Shown one piece after another: positions 6,476 to 14,043 of a DNA stretch of 16,883 bases (position 1 is its first letter; the number at the start of each line of letters is the position of its first letter). The position numbers and the translations under genes are program-made. The notes below the pieces were generated by a model. That model worked only from the letters and a program-made list of their open reading frames with translations. It was not told where the DNA came from and did no database searches. The DNA comes from Candidatus Adiutrix sp. (GTDB lineage: Bacteria > Desulfobacterota > Desulfarculia > Adiutricales > Adiutricaceae). The DNA lies in NCBI GenBank assembly GCA_031285975.1, contig JAITVE010000292.1, positions 1-16,883 on the forward strand, given 5' to 3'.

Positions 6476-8233
6476 ATGCTCACTTCCTTATCCGCCTATT
6501 TAACTCGTTGTATTTCAGTGGTGGCCAGGATCACCGGCCTTGACGTGGAAGTGGTTGACTGCAACCTGGAACGCATTGTCGGCACCGGCATGTATGCCGA
6601 CGCCGCCGAACAGAGTTTGGCCGCTGCCGGGCAGGTGTACCGCCGCGTGCTGGAAACGGGCGAGCCGGTGTTCCTGACCGACTCCGGGCAGAACGAACTG
6701 TGCCAGAACTGCCCCAACCGCGACCGCTGCCCGGAAAAGCTGACCTTCGGGGTGCCCATCTACAGCGAAAGCGGCCTGGTGGGGGTGCTGGGACTGGTGT
6801 GCTTTACGGAGGAGGATCGGGAGCACATCCTGGCCAACCATGACACCTACTGCTACTTTGTTGAACAGCTCGCGGCCCTGATCGGCTCCCGCCTGGGGGC
6901 CCGGGGGCGGCTGGACAAGGCCCGCCACTTCAACGAGGTCATGCTCCAGGCCATGGACATGAGCGACCGGGGGCTCATTGTTTTCAACAACCTCGGCCAG
7001 CCCGTGCACCTCAGCGCCCGGGCCCGCACCGAACTGGGGCTCTCCCCCGACGAAGAGGCCCCAGACCTGGAGGTCAGCTCCACCGGCGAACGCTTTTCCG
7101 AGTTCGACGAATTCGTGGTCACCACCGGCGGCCGACGCTTCATGGTGGCTGGCCGACGCCACGTTTTGGGGGCTCTGGACCCCGATTTCGCCTCGATCTT
7201 TATTTTCAACACCCTGGCCAGCTTCAAAAACCAGATTTCCGACTTCACCGGCGAACACCAGGGGCCGGGCCTGAATTTCCTGGTGGGCTCCTCGGACAGT
7301 ATGCGGCGGCTGAAGAGCCAAATCCGCCAGGTGGCCAAATCCACGTCCACGGTGCTCATCACCGGGGAGAGCGGCACCGGCAAGGAACTGGTGGCCCGCG
7401 CCATCCACGCCGAAAGCGACCGGCGGGACAAGCCCTTCATCGGCCTCAACTGCGGGGCCATCCCCGAGACGCTCTTGGAGAGCGAACTGTTCGGCTATGC
7501 CCGCGGCGCGTTTTCCGGGGCCAACCCCAAGGGCCGCATGGGCAAGTTTGAGCTGGCCAACCACGGGGTTATCTTCCTGGACGAAATCGGCACCCTGCCG
7601 CTCTACCTTCAGGTCAAGCTGCTGCGCGTTTTGCAGGAGCGGCAGCTGACCCGCCTGGGCTCCAACGCCCTTTTGGACATCGACGTGCGGGTCATTGCCG
7701 CCACCAATGCTGACTTGCAGAAAAGCATTGAGCAGCATATGTTCCGTGAAGACCTTTATTACCGGCTCAACGTCATCCCCATGGAACTGCCCCCCCTGCG
7801 GGAGCGGCTGGACGATCTCCCCACCCTCATCAATTACTTCCTGGCCAAATACGCGGGCTTATTCAACAAAGAGGTGGGCTCGGCCGGGGACGCGGTGCTG
7901 GCCATCCTGGCCGCCTACCACTGGCCGGGCAATGTGCGGGAGTTGGAAAACGTCATTGAATACGCCGTGAACATGATGCCGGAGAAGGGGTATCTGGCCC
8001 CGGAATACCTCCCCGCCAAAATCACCGCCGTTGGCCGCCGCCAGCTGACCCAGCGCCTGGAAGAAGCCGCCGGGGAAGGCGTTGTGGAGCCCCTGTCCGA
8101 ACTGGAGCGCCGGGCCATAGAACGCGCCCTGACCGTCTTCGGCACGGATTCCAAAGCCAAAACCAAAGCCGCCAAAGCCCTGGGCATTGGCGTGGCCACC
8201 CTTTACCGCAAAATCAAGGAACATCAGTTGTAG
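6476..8233 (+). CDS. Sigma-54-dependent transcriptional activator, Cys-cluster sensor-PAS-AAA-Fis
   Basis: Enhancer-binding ATPase that remodels RNA polymerase-sigma-54. The N-terminal 150 residues form a GAF-like sensor with three clustered cysteines, CQNCPNRDRC, a possible metal, Fe-S or redox site. A PAS-like segment (about 160-265) follows. The AAA+ core has Walker A GESGTGKE near residue 297, the sigma-54 contact loop GAFSGA at 344-349 (Ser for the usual Thr, a tolerated variant) and Walker B VIFLDE near 366. The last 40 residues form a Fis-type helix-turn-helix, AAKALGIGVATLYRKIK. The ATG at 6476 has AGAGGA just before it and is preferred over the GTG at 6434; the protein is then 585 residues. 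There is no receiver domain, so it probably senses a ligand directly. I see no -24/-12 promoter in the window, so its target is unknown. Confidence 0.93.
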   Translation: MLTSLSAYLTRCISVVARITGLDVEVVDCNLERIVGTGMYADAAEQSLAAAGQVYRRVLETGEPVFLTDSGQNELCQNCPNRDRCPEKLTFGVPIYSESGLVGVLGLVCFTEEDREHILANHDTYCYFVEQLAALIGSRLGARGRLDKARHFNEVMLQAMDMSDRGLIVFNNLGQPVHLSARARTELGLSPDEEAPDLEVSSTGERFSEFDEFVVTTGGRRFMVAGRRHVLGALDPDFASIFIFNTLASFKNQISDFTGEHQGPGLNFLVGSSDSMRRLKSQIRQVAKSTSTVLITGESGTGKELVARAIHAESDRRDKPFIGLNCGAIPETLLESELFGYARGAFSGANPKGRMGKFELANHGVIFLDEIGTLPLYLQVKLLRVLQERQLTRLGSNALLDIDVRVIAATNADLQKSIEQHMFREDLYYRLNVIPMELPPLRERLDDLPTLINYFLAKYAGLFNKEVGSAGDAVLAILAAYHWPGNVRELENVIEYAVNMMPEKGYLAPEYLPAKITAVGRRQLTQRLEEAAGEGVVEPLSELERRAIERALTVFGTDSKAKTKAAKALGIGVATLYRKIKEHQL

Positions 8234-8257
8234 AATACTTGTGCGTAGTCACCGCTT

Positions 8258-10822
8258 TCAGTGGCGGCGGGCGGAGGGGGCTTCCAGGACGTCGGCGTGG
8301 TAGTGCTTTTCATCGGCTTCGTTTTGCCAGTTGAAGCTTATGTGAGGGTCTTTTTCCAGGGCGGCCAGGGCTTCGGCGACTTTGGCCCAGTTGCGCCAGA
8401 CGGTGGGGTCTTGGGGATCCAGGCGGCCGGCTTCGCCGCAGTGGTGATAGGCCTGCTGGAATTTTTCCCGCTTCGGCTCCGGCTCTTCCAGCCGCCAGCC
8501 CCACTGGTAGAGCACGTGGCCCAGGCCGCTGTGGTGCCCGACGTTCTCCGGCTCCAGGGCCGAGGCCGTGGTATATTTTTCAGTGGCTTCCCGGAGGGCG
8601 GCCAGGGCGGCGGCCTCGTTTTCCATCAAGAGGGAGGCCCGGAAGCAGGCCCGGCCCCACTCGGCCCAGTGCTCCGCCAGGTTGGGGTTGAGGGCGCAGG
8701 CGCGTTTGAAATTGTCCACCGCCGCCAGGGCAATGGTCAGGGGGCCGCCGCCCACGGCCACTTCCGGCGGCAACTCGGCCCCGGCCAGGCGAATGCGGCC
8801 CAAAAGGCTCCACACCTGGTCGTCGTCCGGGTTCAGGGAGAGGGCCCGCTCGAATTTTTCTATGGCTCCGGCCACCAAAAGCGGGTGTTCGTACTCCGGG
8901 CCTTCCCAGAACAGTTCGCCCAAAAGCCGCCCCCACATAACCCAGGTCTCCGCGTCGTCCGGCTCCGCCTGCACGCCCCGCTCCAGTTTGTCCAGGGACG
9001 ATTGCCACAGGGCCCGGCGGCGGCCGGGGGTTCTTTCGGCGCGGGCCCGCTCCTCCAGAAGCGCGCTCCAGCGCCGCCAGGGGCCCGCCTGGTCGGGATA
9101 CAGTTCGGCGGCGCGTTCGTATTTCCGGGCGGCCTCGTCATACAGGCGGGCGGCTTCGGCGGGGTCGTCCGCCAGTTCGGCCTGGTAGCCCAGCACGTCC
9201 CCCCAATTTTTGAGGGTGACGAGATTTTCGTTGTTCAGCCCGGCGGCTCTCTCGTACTTCCGGGCGGCGGAGCGCAGAAGCTGGCGGGCTTTGGGCGGCG
9301 CGGGCTTGAGCTCGGCCAGGCAGACCAGGGTGTAGGCCAGGTTGTGCAGGTTGACCGCCGTCCGGTCGGGGGAGGCTTCGGCGCGGGTCAGGGCTTCCCG
9401 ATACTTTTGCGCGGCCTCCGCCCACAAGTCCTCGGCCCTGTCCGGGTTGTGCTCGGCCGCCAGGCCCAGAACATTGGCCCATTCGGCCCAGATTTCCTCC
9501 GACTCAGAGTCCAGGGCCGAGGCCTGGGCGCAGCATTCGGCGGCCCGTTCCAGCGTGTAGGGCGCAGTCTCCCGGCTGGCCGGGAGCTTGGCTAAATCCG
9601 CCAAACTCCGGGCCGTTAACAGAGCGGTTTGCGGGTCTTGCCCATGGTTCAATTCGGCGGATTTCTCTAAAGAATCCACTGCTTGCCACAAAAGATCCCC
9701 CGCCTTTTCCGGGTCGTCCTCGGCCAGCCCGGCCCGGTAGAGGGCCTGACCGGCCGCGAACCAGGGCAGGGGGGACTGCTCGTCCTTTTCCGTGGCCAGA
9801 ATGGCGAGGCGGGCGGCGTGATGGCAATAACTCAGGTGCTGGGCGTCCTCATGGAGCTTGGCCAGGCTTTGGACGGCCGCGCTGAATTCCAGGTAAAAAT
9901 CGCCGCCCCAGGAGCTGTCCCGCCGGGCGCGTTCAAAGCACTCCACCGAGCGGGCCAAAAGTTCCCGCGCTTCGGCCACCGTTGATTCCAGGGCCAAAAG
10001 ATAGAGCACCCGCCCCTGCCCGCGCCAGGCTTCCGGCAGGTCGGCGGCCTGGTAACGCTCCAGAGCCGCTTCGAGGCAGGGCTGACGGAAGGGCTCGTCC
10101 ACATCATCGGCCCGTTGTTCCAGGGCCCGGCCCCAGTCGGCGGCGATGCGGCCGTTTTCGGGCGCCAGGGCTTCGGCCTGGGCGTAGAGACGAACGGCCT
10201 TGCGGAACATCCGTTCTTCCGCCGCCGCAGATATTTCCTCACCCGGCTCCGCCCGCCGGTTGAGGCGGCACAGCAGGGCCAGGCACCAGGCGCGCAGGGC
10301 CGGGGGGCCGGGGTCATGGGGAAAACGCCGGGCGGCCCGCTTGAGCCGGCGGATAAGCCGTTCCAGGCCGGGTTTCAGCACCCGGCAATCCTGAAGGCCC
10401 GCCCGGTGAGGCGGCAAGCCCGTTGGCGCACGCCCGGCCTCTGCGGCGAGCGCCGCAACCCCGGCGGCGCAGGGCCCTTCCGGCGCGTTGAGCAGCCCCT
10501 GCAACAGCAGCTTGGCGTGGGGGTCAAGATGAACGGCAAAGGCTTCACGATCCAAAAGGCAGGGCGCGTCAATAAGAAAATGCCCGGGCAGGGCCGCCAG
10601 CCGCGCCGCCTGCCGGGCCAGCCGCCGCTGGCGGCGCACCGACAGAACCAGGTGGCCGATAAAAACCAACGCCGCCACCCAGAAAAGCCCCGCCAGGCGC
10701 GGCCGGGCATTGGACAAAGCCAGCAGCGCCGACATGGCCGCAATCAGCAGCAGCGTAATTACATTGGATATTTTCCCTGCCATATTCCCCGCAGCCGCCC
10801 AAGCGGCCCATCGCACCATCAC
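8258..10822 (-). CDS. Membrane-anchored long TPR-repeat protein
   Basis: Function unknown; probably a scaffold or adaptor. Two hydrophobic helices (residues 18-36 and 43-62) form a hairpin followed by the basic stretch RRQRRLARQ, which places the large C-terminal part in the cytoplasm. From about residue 206 to 845 the protein is a solenoid of some 14 tandem units of 43-49 residues. The pattern is roughly K-Y-x-x-A-x-x-L-x-P, then W-x-x-W-G-x-x-L about eight residues on; examples start KYERAAELYPD and KFERALSLNPD. This is TPR-like, but with a longer second helix or loop than the canonical 34-residue unit. Residues 68-205 match nothing I know. The listed start is a GTG-ATG pair without a Shine-Dalgarno sequence; ATG at 10783 (GGGGA upstream, directly before helix 1) is equally likely. 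It ends 24 bases from the convergent activator gene and has its own strong promoter. Confidence 0.85.
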   Translation of the reverse strand: MMVRWAAWAAAGNMAGKISNVITLLLIAAMSALLALSNARPRLAGLFWVAALVFIGHLVLSVRRQRRLARQAARLAALPGHFLIDAPCLLDREAFAVHLDPHAKLLLQGLLNAPEGPCAAGVAALAAEAGRAPTGLPPHRAGLQDCRVLKPGLERLIRRLKRAARRFPHDPGPPALRAWCLALLCRLNRRAEPGEEISAAAEERMFRKAVRLYAQAEALAPENGRIAADWGRALEQRADDVDEPFRQPCLEAALERYQAADLPEAWRGQGRVLYLLALESTVAEARELLARSVECFERARRDSSWGGDFYLEFSAAVQSLAKLHEDAQHLSYCHHAARLAILATEKDEQSPLPWFAAGQALYRAGLAEDDPEKAGDLLWQAVDSLEKSAELNHGQDPQTALLTARSLADLAKLPASRETAPYTLERAAECCAQASALDSESEEIWAEWANVLGLAAEHNPDRAEDLWAEAAQKYREALTRAEASPDRTAVNLHNLAYTLVCLAELKPAPPKARQLLRSAARKYERAAGLNNENLVTLKNWGDVLGYQAELADDPAEAARLYDEAARKYERAAELYPDQAGPWRRWSALLEERARAERTPGRRRALWQSSLDKLERGVQAEPDDAETWVMWGRLLGELFWEGPEYEHPLLVAGAIEKFERALSLNPDDDQVWSLLGRIRLAGAELPPEVAVGGGPLTIALAAVDNFKRACALNPNLAEHWAEWGRACFRASLLMENEAAALAALREATEKYTTASALEPENVGHHSGLGHVLYQWGWRLEEPEPKREKFQQAYHHCGEAGRLDPQDPTVWRNWAKVAEALAALEKDPHISFNWQNEADEKHYHADVLEAPSARRH

Positions 10823-10857
10823 ATAAGATTTTTTTCAGACATATTGTCGAATTTATT

Positions 10858-10886
10858 ATTATATCACCTTTTCCCGCGAAGCTCAA
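10858..10886 (-). promoter_or_regulatory. Strong sigma-70-like promoter for the TPR gene
   Basis: On the minus strand: TTGAGC (10881-10886), 17 bases, then a perfect TATAAT (10858-10863) preceded by TGA, so also an extended -10. The start site is expected near 10851, about 30 bases before the GTG at 10822 or 68 before the ATG at 10783. Confidence 0.7.
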
Positions 10887-11017
10887 TCAGCGATTTTAAG
10901 GCAAGCTCATTAGGGAAAACAGCCTCACAAACGAAGCGCCGCCGCCGCCATATTGGCGAAAGCCGGAATGATGAGGCATTTTTTTTCAAATGAGTTTGCC
11001 CAGTTACATATCCGGCA

Positions 11018-11046
11018 TTGAATTAGCGACGGAAGTGGGGTAGAAT
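11018..11046 (+). promoter_or_regulatory. Sigma-70-like promoter for flhG-fliA
   Basis: TTGAAT (11018-11023), a 17-base spacer, then TAGAAT (11041-11046). Transcription would begin near 11053, right at a small hairpin (TGGAAA 11052-11057, TTTCCA 11063-11068). The leader is about 60 bases and contains GAGGTG ahead of the flhG ATG. No sigma-54 or sigma-28 element is seen here. Confidence 0.6.
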
Positions 11047-11111
11047 GAATCTGGAAAGGTGTTTTCCAAGCTTTGCAGCTTTGAGGGCGAAAGGGTATGA
11101 CGAGGTGAACC

Positions 11112-11960
11112 ATGAGTGAGAAGGCCGGGCGCACGCCCAAAAAGCCCGTGCGGGTCATTACCGTGACCAGCGGCAAAGGCGGGGTGGGCAAAAGCAACCT
11201 GACGCTGGGCATAGCCCTGGCCCTGGCGAAAATGGGCAAGAAGGTGCTGATTTGGGACGCCGACCTGGGCCTGGCCAACATCGATGTGCTCCTGGGCCTG
11301 AAAACCACGGCCACCATTCACGACCTCTTGAACGGCACCAAGACCCTGCCGGAAATCATCGCCGATGGCCCGGCAGGCATCCGCATCATGCCCGCCGCCA
11401 GCGGCATCCTGGAACTGGGCGAGCTCTCTGAAGGCCAGAAGCAGCGGCTGTTGTCGGAATTCGACGACTGGAACGACGACCTGGACTTCCTGCTCATCGA
11501 CACCGCCGCAGGCATTGGCTCCAACGTCATTTATTTCAACCTGGCCGCCCAGGAACGGGTGGTGGTGCTGACCAACGAGCCCACCTCCATCACCGACGCC
11601 TACGCCCTCATCAAGGTGCTCCACACCCGCTATCAGCAGAACAGCTTTCACATCCTGCCCAACCAGGTCACCGGGCCGAAGGAGGCCAAAAACGTGTTCA
11701 GCCTGCTGAGCGCCGTGGCCGACAAGCACCTCAGCCAGGTCTCCCTCCACCTCATCGGCTATGTGCCCAAGGACGAAAACGTGACCAATGCCGTGCGGGC
11801 CCAGAAGCCTTTCCTGATAACCGCGCCGGATTCGGAAGCCTCCCTGCGGGTGACGGACATTGCCAAGCGGCTGGCGGCCAACCCGCCGGACGAACTGGCG
11901 GGCGGCGGCCTGGTGTTTTTCCTCAACCGGCTGGCCGGTTTCGGAGGGGCGGTGGATTGA
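11112..11960 (+). CDS. flhG: FlhG/FleN-type MinD-like ATPase
   Basis: ParA/MinD-family ATPase that controls flagellar number and placement, usually acting with FlhF. The deviant Walker A KGGVGKS is at residues 22-28, the DADLGLANIDVLLGL switch segment at about 54-68, and DFLLIDTAAGIG near 122-133. The short tail before Walker A is basic and lacks the DQAxxLR activation motif that many FlhG proteins use to stimulate FlhF, making it more FleN-like. GAGGTG four bases before the ATG is the ribosome binding site. It is the first gene of the motility unit; flhF is not in the window. The next gene, fliA, supports the flagellar reading over MinD proper or a chromosome-partition ParA. Length (282) is normal for the family. 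Confidence 0.88.
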   Translation: MSEKAGRTPKKPVRVITVTSGKGGVGKSNLTLGIALALAKMGKKVLIWDADLGLANIDVLLGLKTTATIHDLLNGTKTLPEIIADGPAGIRIMPAASGILELGELSEGQKQRLLSEFDDWNDDLDFLLIDTAAGIGSNVIYFNLAAQERVVVLTNEPTSITDAYALIKVLHTRYQQNSFHILPNQVTGPKEAKNVFSLLSAVADKHLSQVSLHLIGYVPKDENVTNAVRAQKPFLITAPDSEASLRVTDIAKRLAANPPDELAGGGLVFFLNRLAGFGGAVD

Positions 11961-12748
11961 TGACAGGCTCGGGCACCTACAGCGACAAAGGCCGCGTTTC
12001 CTGGACGGGCTTGACTATGGAGGAGAAAAGCCAGTACGTCGAGCAGTACTCTCCCCTCATCAAGTACCTGGCCGACCGGCTGGCCGCGCGGTTGCCGGAT
12101 CACATCAATAAAGACGACCTCATGTCCTCCGGCGTGCTGGGGCTCATTGACGCGGTGGATAAGTTCGACCCCGGCCGGGCCATCCTGTTCAAAACCTATG
12201 CCGAGTTCCGCATCAAGGGGGCCATGCTGGACGAACTGCGCAGCCTCGACTGGGTGCCGCGCTCCATCCGCAAAAAAGCCAACCAGATGGAAAAGCTCTG
12301 GCAGCGGCTGGAAGGCGAGCTCGGCCACCCCCCCAGCGACGAGGAAGCCGCCGAGGCCCTGGAAATTTCCGTCCCCGAATACTATAAGCTCCTGGACGAA
12401 GTGCGCACCATCAACATTCTCGACCTCGACGCCTTCAAGGCCATCGACAAAACCGGGGCCCGCGAGAGCCGCGACATCTACGACATCCTGGCCGACGAAA
12501 ACGCCCTGGACGCGCTGACCATGCTGAGCCAGGGCGAAGTGCGGGACGTGCTGGCCGGGGCCATTGAAGATTTGGCCGAAAAGGAGCGGCTGGTGGTCAC
12601 CCTCTACTACCATGAGGAACTGACCATGAAGGAAATTGGGCAGGTGCTGGGCTACACCGAGTCCCGCATCAGCCAACTCCACACCAAAAGCCTCCTGCGC
12701 CTGAAAACCAAGCTGCGGCGTTACTTCGAAGAACGCGCCGGGGCCTGA
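11960..12748 (+). CDS. fliA: FliA, flagellar sigma factor (sigma-28)
   Basis: Directs RNA polymerase to late flagellar and chemotaxis promoters. Region 2 is intact: DLMSSGVLGLIDAVDKFD, then FKTYAEFRIKGAMLDELR, then WVPRSIRKK, the last being a FliA/WhiG hallmark. Region 3 follows (GHPPSDEEAAEALEIS), and region 4 ends with LTMKEIGQVLGYTESRISQLH, a typical -35 binding helix-turn-helix. I chose the ATG at 11960, which overlaps the flhG TGA by one base (TGATG) and has GGAGG about 12 bases upstream inside flhG; TTG at 11957 is a weaker alternative. The overlap implies translational coupling, so ATPase and sigma factor are made together. The anti-sigma factor FlgM is not in this window. Confidence 0.96.
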   Translation: MTGSGTYSDKGRVSWTGLTMEEKSQYVEQYSPLIKYLADRLAARLPDHINKDDLMSSGVLGLIDAVDKFDPGRAILFKTYAEFRIKGAMLDELRSLDWVPRSIRKKANQMEKLWQRLEGELGHPPSDEEAAEALEISVPEYYKLLDEVRTINILDLDAFKAIDKTGARESRDIYDILADENALDALTMLSQGEVRDVLAGAIEDLAEKERLVVTLYYHEELTMKEIGQVLGYTESRISQLHTKSLLRLKTKLRRYFEERAGA

Positions 12749-12751
12749 AGT

Positions 12752-14023
12752 ATGCCGGAAGACCCGAAATTAAACCTGGACGACTGGGACAGCCTGCCCC
12801 TGGATGAGAGCGCGGACGATTGGGACGCGCCCCCGGCCGTGCCGTCTGCCCCCGCCCCGCCTCCGCCGGAGGAAGCCCTCGCCGAAGCCGCCCCGGAGCC
12901 TGAGATATCCCCCGACCCCGTTGAGTCCATTGGCGCCGCTTTCCCTGAAACCGCTGACCCGGCTGTGGAGCCGGATTTTGAGGCCGACCTGGCCGCCGCG
13001 CTCCCGGCGGGCCTGGAGCCCGATCTGTCGGACTTTGACGCTCCCGAGGTGTTAGCCGAAGCCGCGCCGGGCGATACTCCCGAGCCGCCCGTTGCCTCGG
13101 ACGAGGCGGACGAGCCCTGGGAGGCGGATGTTCCGGCTGATGAAACTTTCGGCCCGCCCCCGAACCTGGAGCCGGAACCGGCAGCCACGCCGGAACCGGC
13201 AACCGAGCCGGAGCCGGACTTTGAAATAGAAGTTGCGCCGGAAGAGCCCGCCCCCGTTATCGGCCCGGACAGCGACCCGGATGAGGGGGATGAAGACGAG
13301 GCCCCGTTTCTGCAGGCCAAAGACGGCGGCGAGACCCAGGCGGCGGCCGCTCCCGAGCCGCCGCCCCAAATGCCGGAAGTCGAGCTGAACATCGAAGACC
13401 TCAGCACCAAAAAAGTGGAGCTGGACATTGACGGCATTTTCCTGGAAAGCGCCGAAGCCGGAGCCCCGGCAGCGGACGAGCCCCAGCCCGAGCCGGAGCC
13501 CACAGCCCAGGCCACGGAAAAGCCCGCCGAAGCGGCGCCTCCCCCCGAGCCGGTCAAGAGAAAGATACCCAAAGCCAAGCTGCTGCTCATTGCCGTACCG
13601 GCGCTGTTGCTGCTTCTGGGCTTGCTCTTTGGGGCCTACACCCTCTTTTTTGCGGAAGAAGAAAAGCCCGTGGTGCGGGAGACCATCATCAGCCCCGAGG
13701 CGCCGCCGCGCGACCCGGAGCCGGGGGACATGCCGGTGGAGACCTTGTACGTCGGCTTTCCGGGCCCCCAGGGCGACACGCTGGTGGAAATCCTGGTCGT
13801 CCTGCATTACAACGATTTACCGGATCGCGCGCTCATCACCGACCGTCTGCCCACCCTGCGGGATATCATCTACCGGGCCGTCCAGGGCAAGGGCGCGGCC
13901 ATGGTGTCCGACGGCGAGATTCAGCGGGTGCTGCGGGAAGAGCTGGCCGTGAGCCTCAACCAGGCCCTGGGCCGCGAAGCCGTCAACTACGTGCAGATAA
14001 CCCAGATCAGGATTTTACATTAA
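12752..14023 (+). CDS. FliL-like protein with long acidic cytoplasmic tail
   Basis: Probable flagellar basal-body-associated protein. Residues 1-270 are strongly acidic and rich in Pro, Glu and Ala, with EPEP-type runs (about 136-155), and are likely disordered. One hydrophobic helix (about 276-297, LLLIAVPALLLLLGLLFG) follows a basic KRKIPKAK, giving an N-in topology. The last 95 residues resemble the periplasmic FliL domain: a strand like LVEILVVLHY, then LPTLRDIIYRAVQGK, then LREELAVSLNQAL and V.YVQITQIRIL. FliL is normally about 150-180 residues with a short tail, so the 270-residue extension is unusual. Two motif pairs recur in the tail: DDWD (twice near the N-terminus) and VEL[ND]I[ED] at 210 and 222. 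It begins three bases after fliA, so is cotranscribed with it. The FliL assignment rests on pattern and context; a generic single-pass protein is the alternative. Confidence 0.7.
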   Translation: MPEDPKLNLDDWDSLPLDESADDWDAPPAVPSAPAPPPPEEALAEAAPEPEISPDPVESIGAAFPETADPAVEPDFEADLAAALPAGLEPDLSDFDAPEVLAEAAPGDTPEPPVASDEADEPWEADVPADETFGPPPNLEPEPAATPEPATEPEPDFEIEVAPEEPAPVIGPDSDPDEGDEDEAPFLQAKDGGETQAAAAPEPPPQMPEVELNIEDLSTKKVELDIDGIFLESAEAGAPAADEPQPEPEPTAQATEKPAEAAPPPEPVKRKIPKAKLLLIAVPALLLLLGLLFGAYTLFFAEEEKPVVRETIISPEAPPRDPEPGDMPVETLYVGFPGPQGDTLVEILVVLHYNDLPDRALITDRLPTLRDIIYRAVQGKGAAMVSDGEIQRVLREELAVSLNQALGREAVNYVQITQIRILH

Positions 14024-14043
14024 CGCATTCTCCGGGGCGCTTT

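Noticed and set aside
6515..7738. Minus-strand open frame of 407 codons antisense to the sigma-54 activator
   Set aside because: The plus-strand product has unmistakable AAA+, GAFSGA and Fis motifs; the antisense product has none.
8261..9595. Plus-strand open frame of 444 codons antisense to the TPR gene
   Set aside because: Gly/Gln/Phe-rich low-complexity product with no domain. It is the usual by-product of a GC-rich coding strand; the minus-strand reading has a regular TPR pattern and its own promoter.
10925..11317. Minus-strand frame of 130 codons over the flhG start
   Set aside because: It overlaps the promoter and the Walker A region of flhG antisense and has no recognisable domain.
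11957..11959. TTG as the fliA start
   Set aside because: The ATG at 11960 is adjacent, in frame, and forms the common TGATG coupling with the flhG stop.
13140..13230. Short direct repeats (CCGGAACCGGCA and similar) as a minisatellite or CRISPR-like array
   Set aside because: They are Glu-Pro codon runs inside the acidic tail of the FliL-like protein, not an independent array; there is no repeat-spacer structure.
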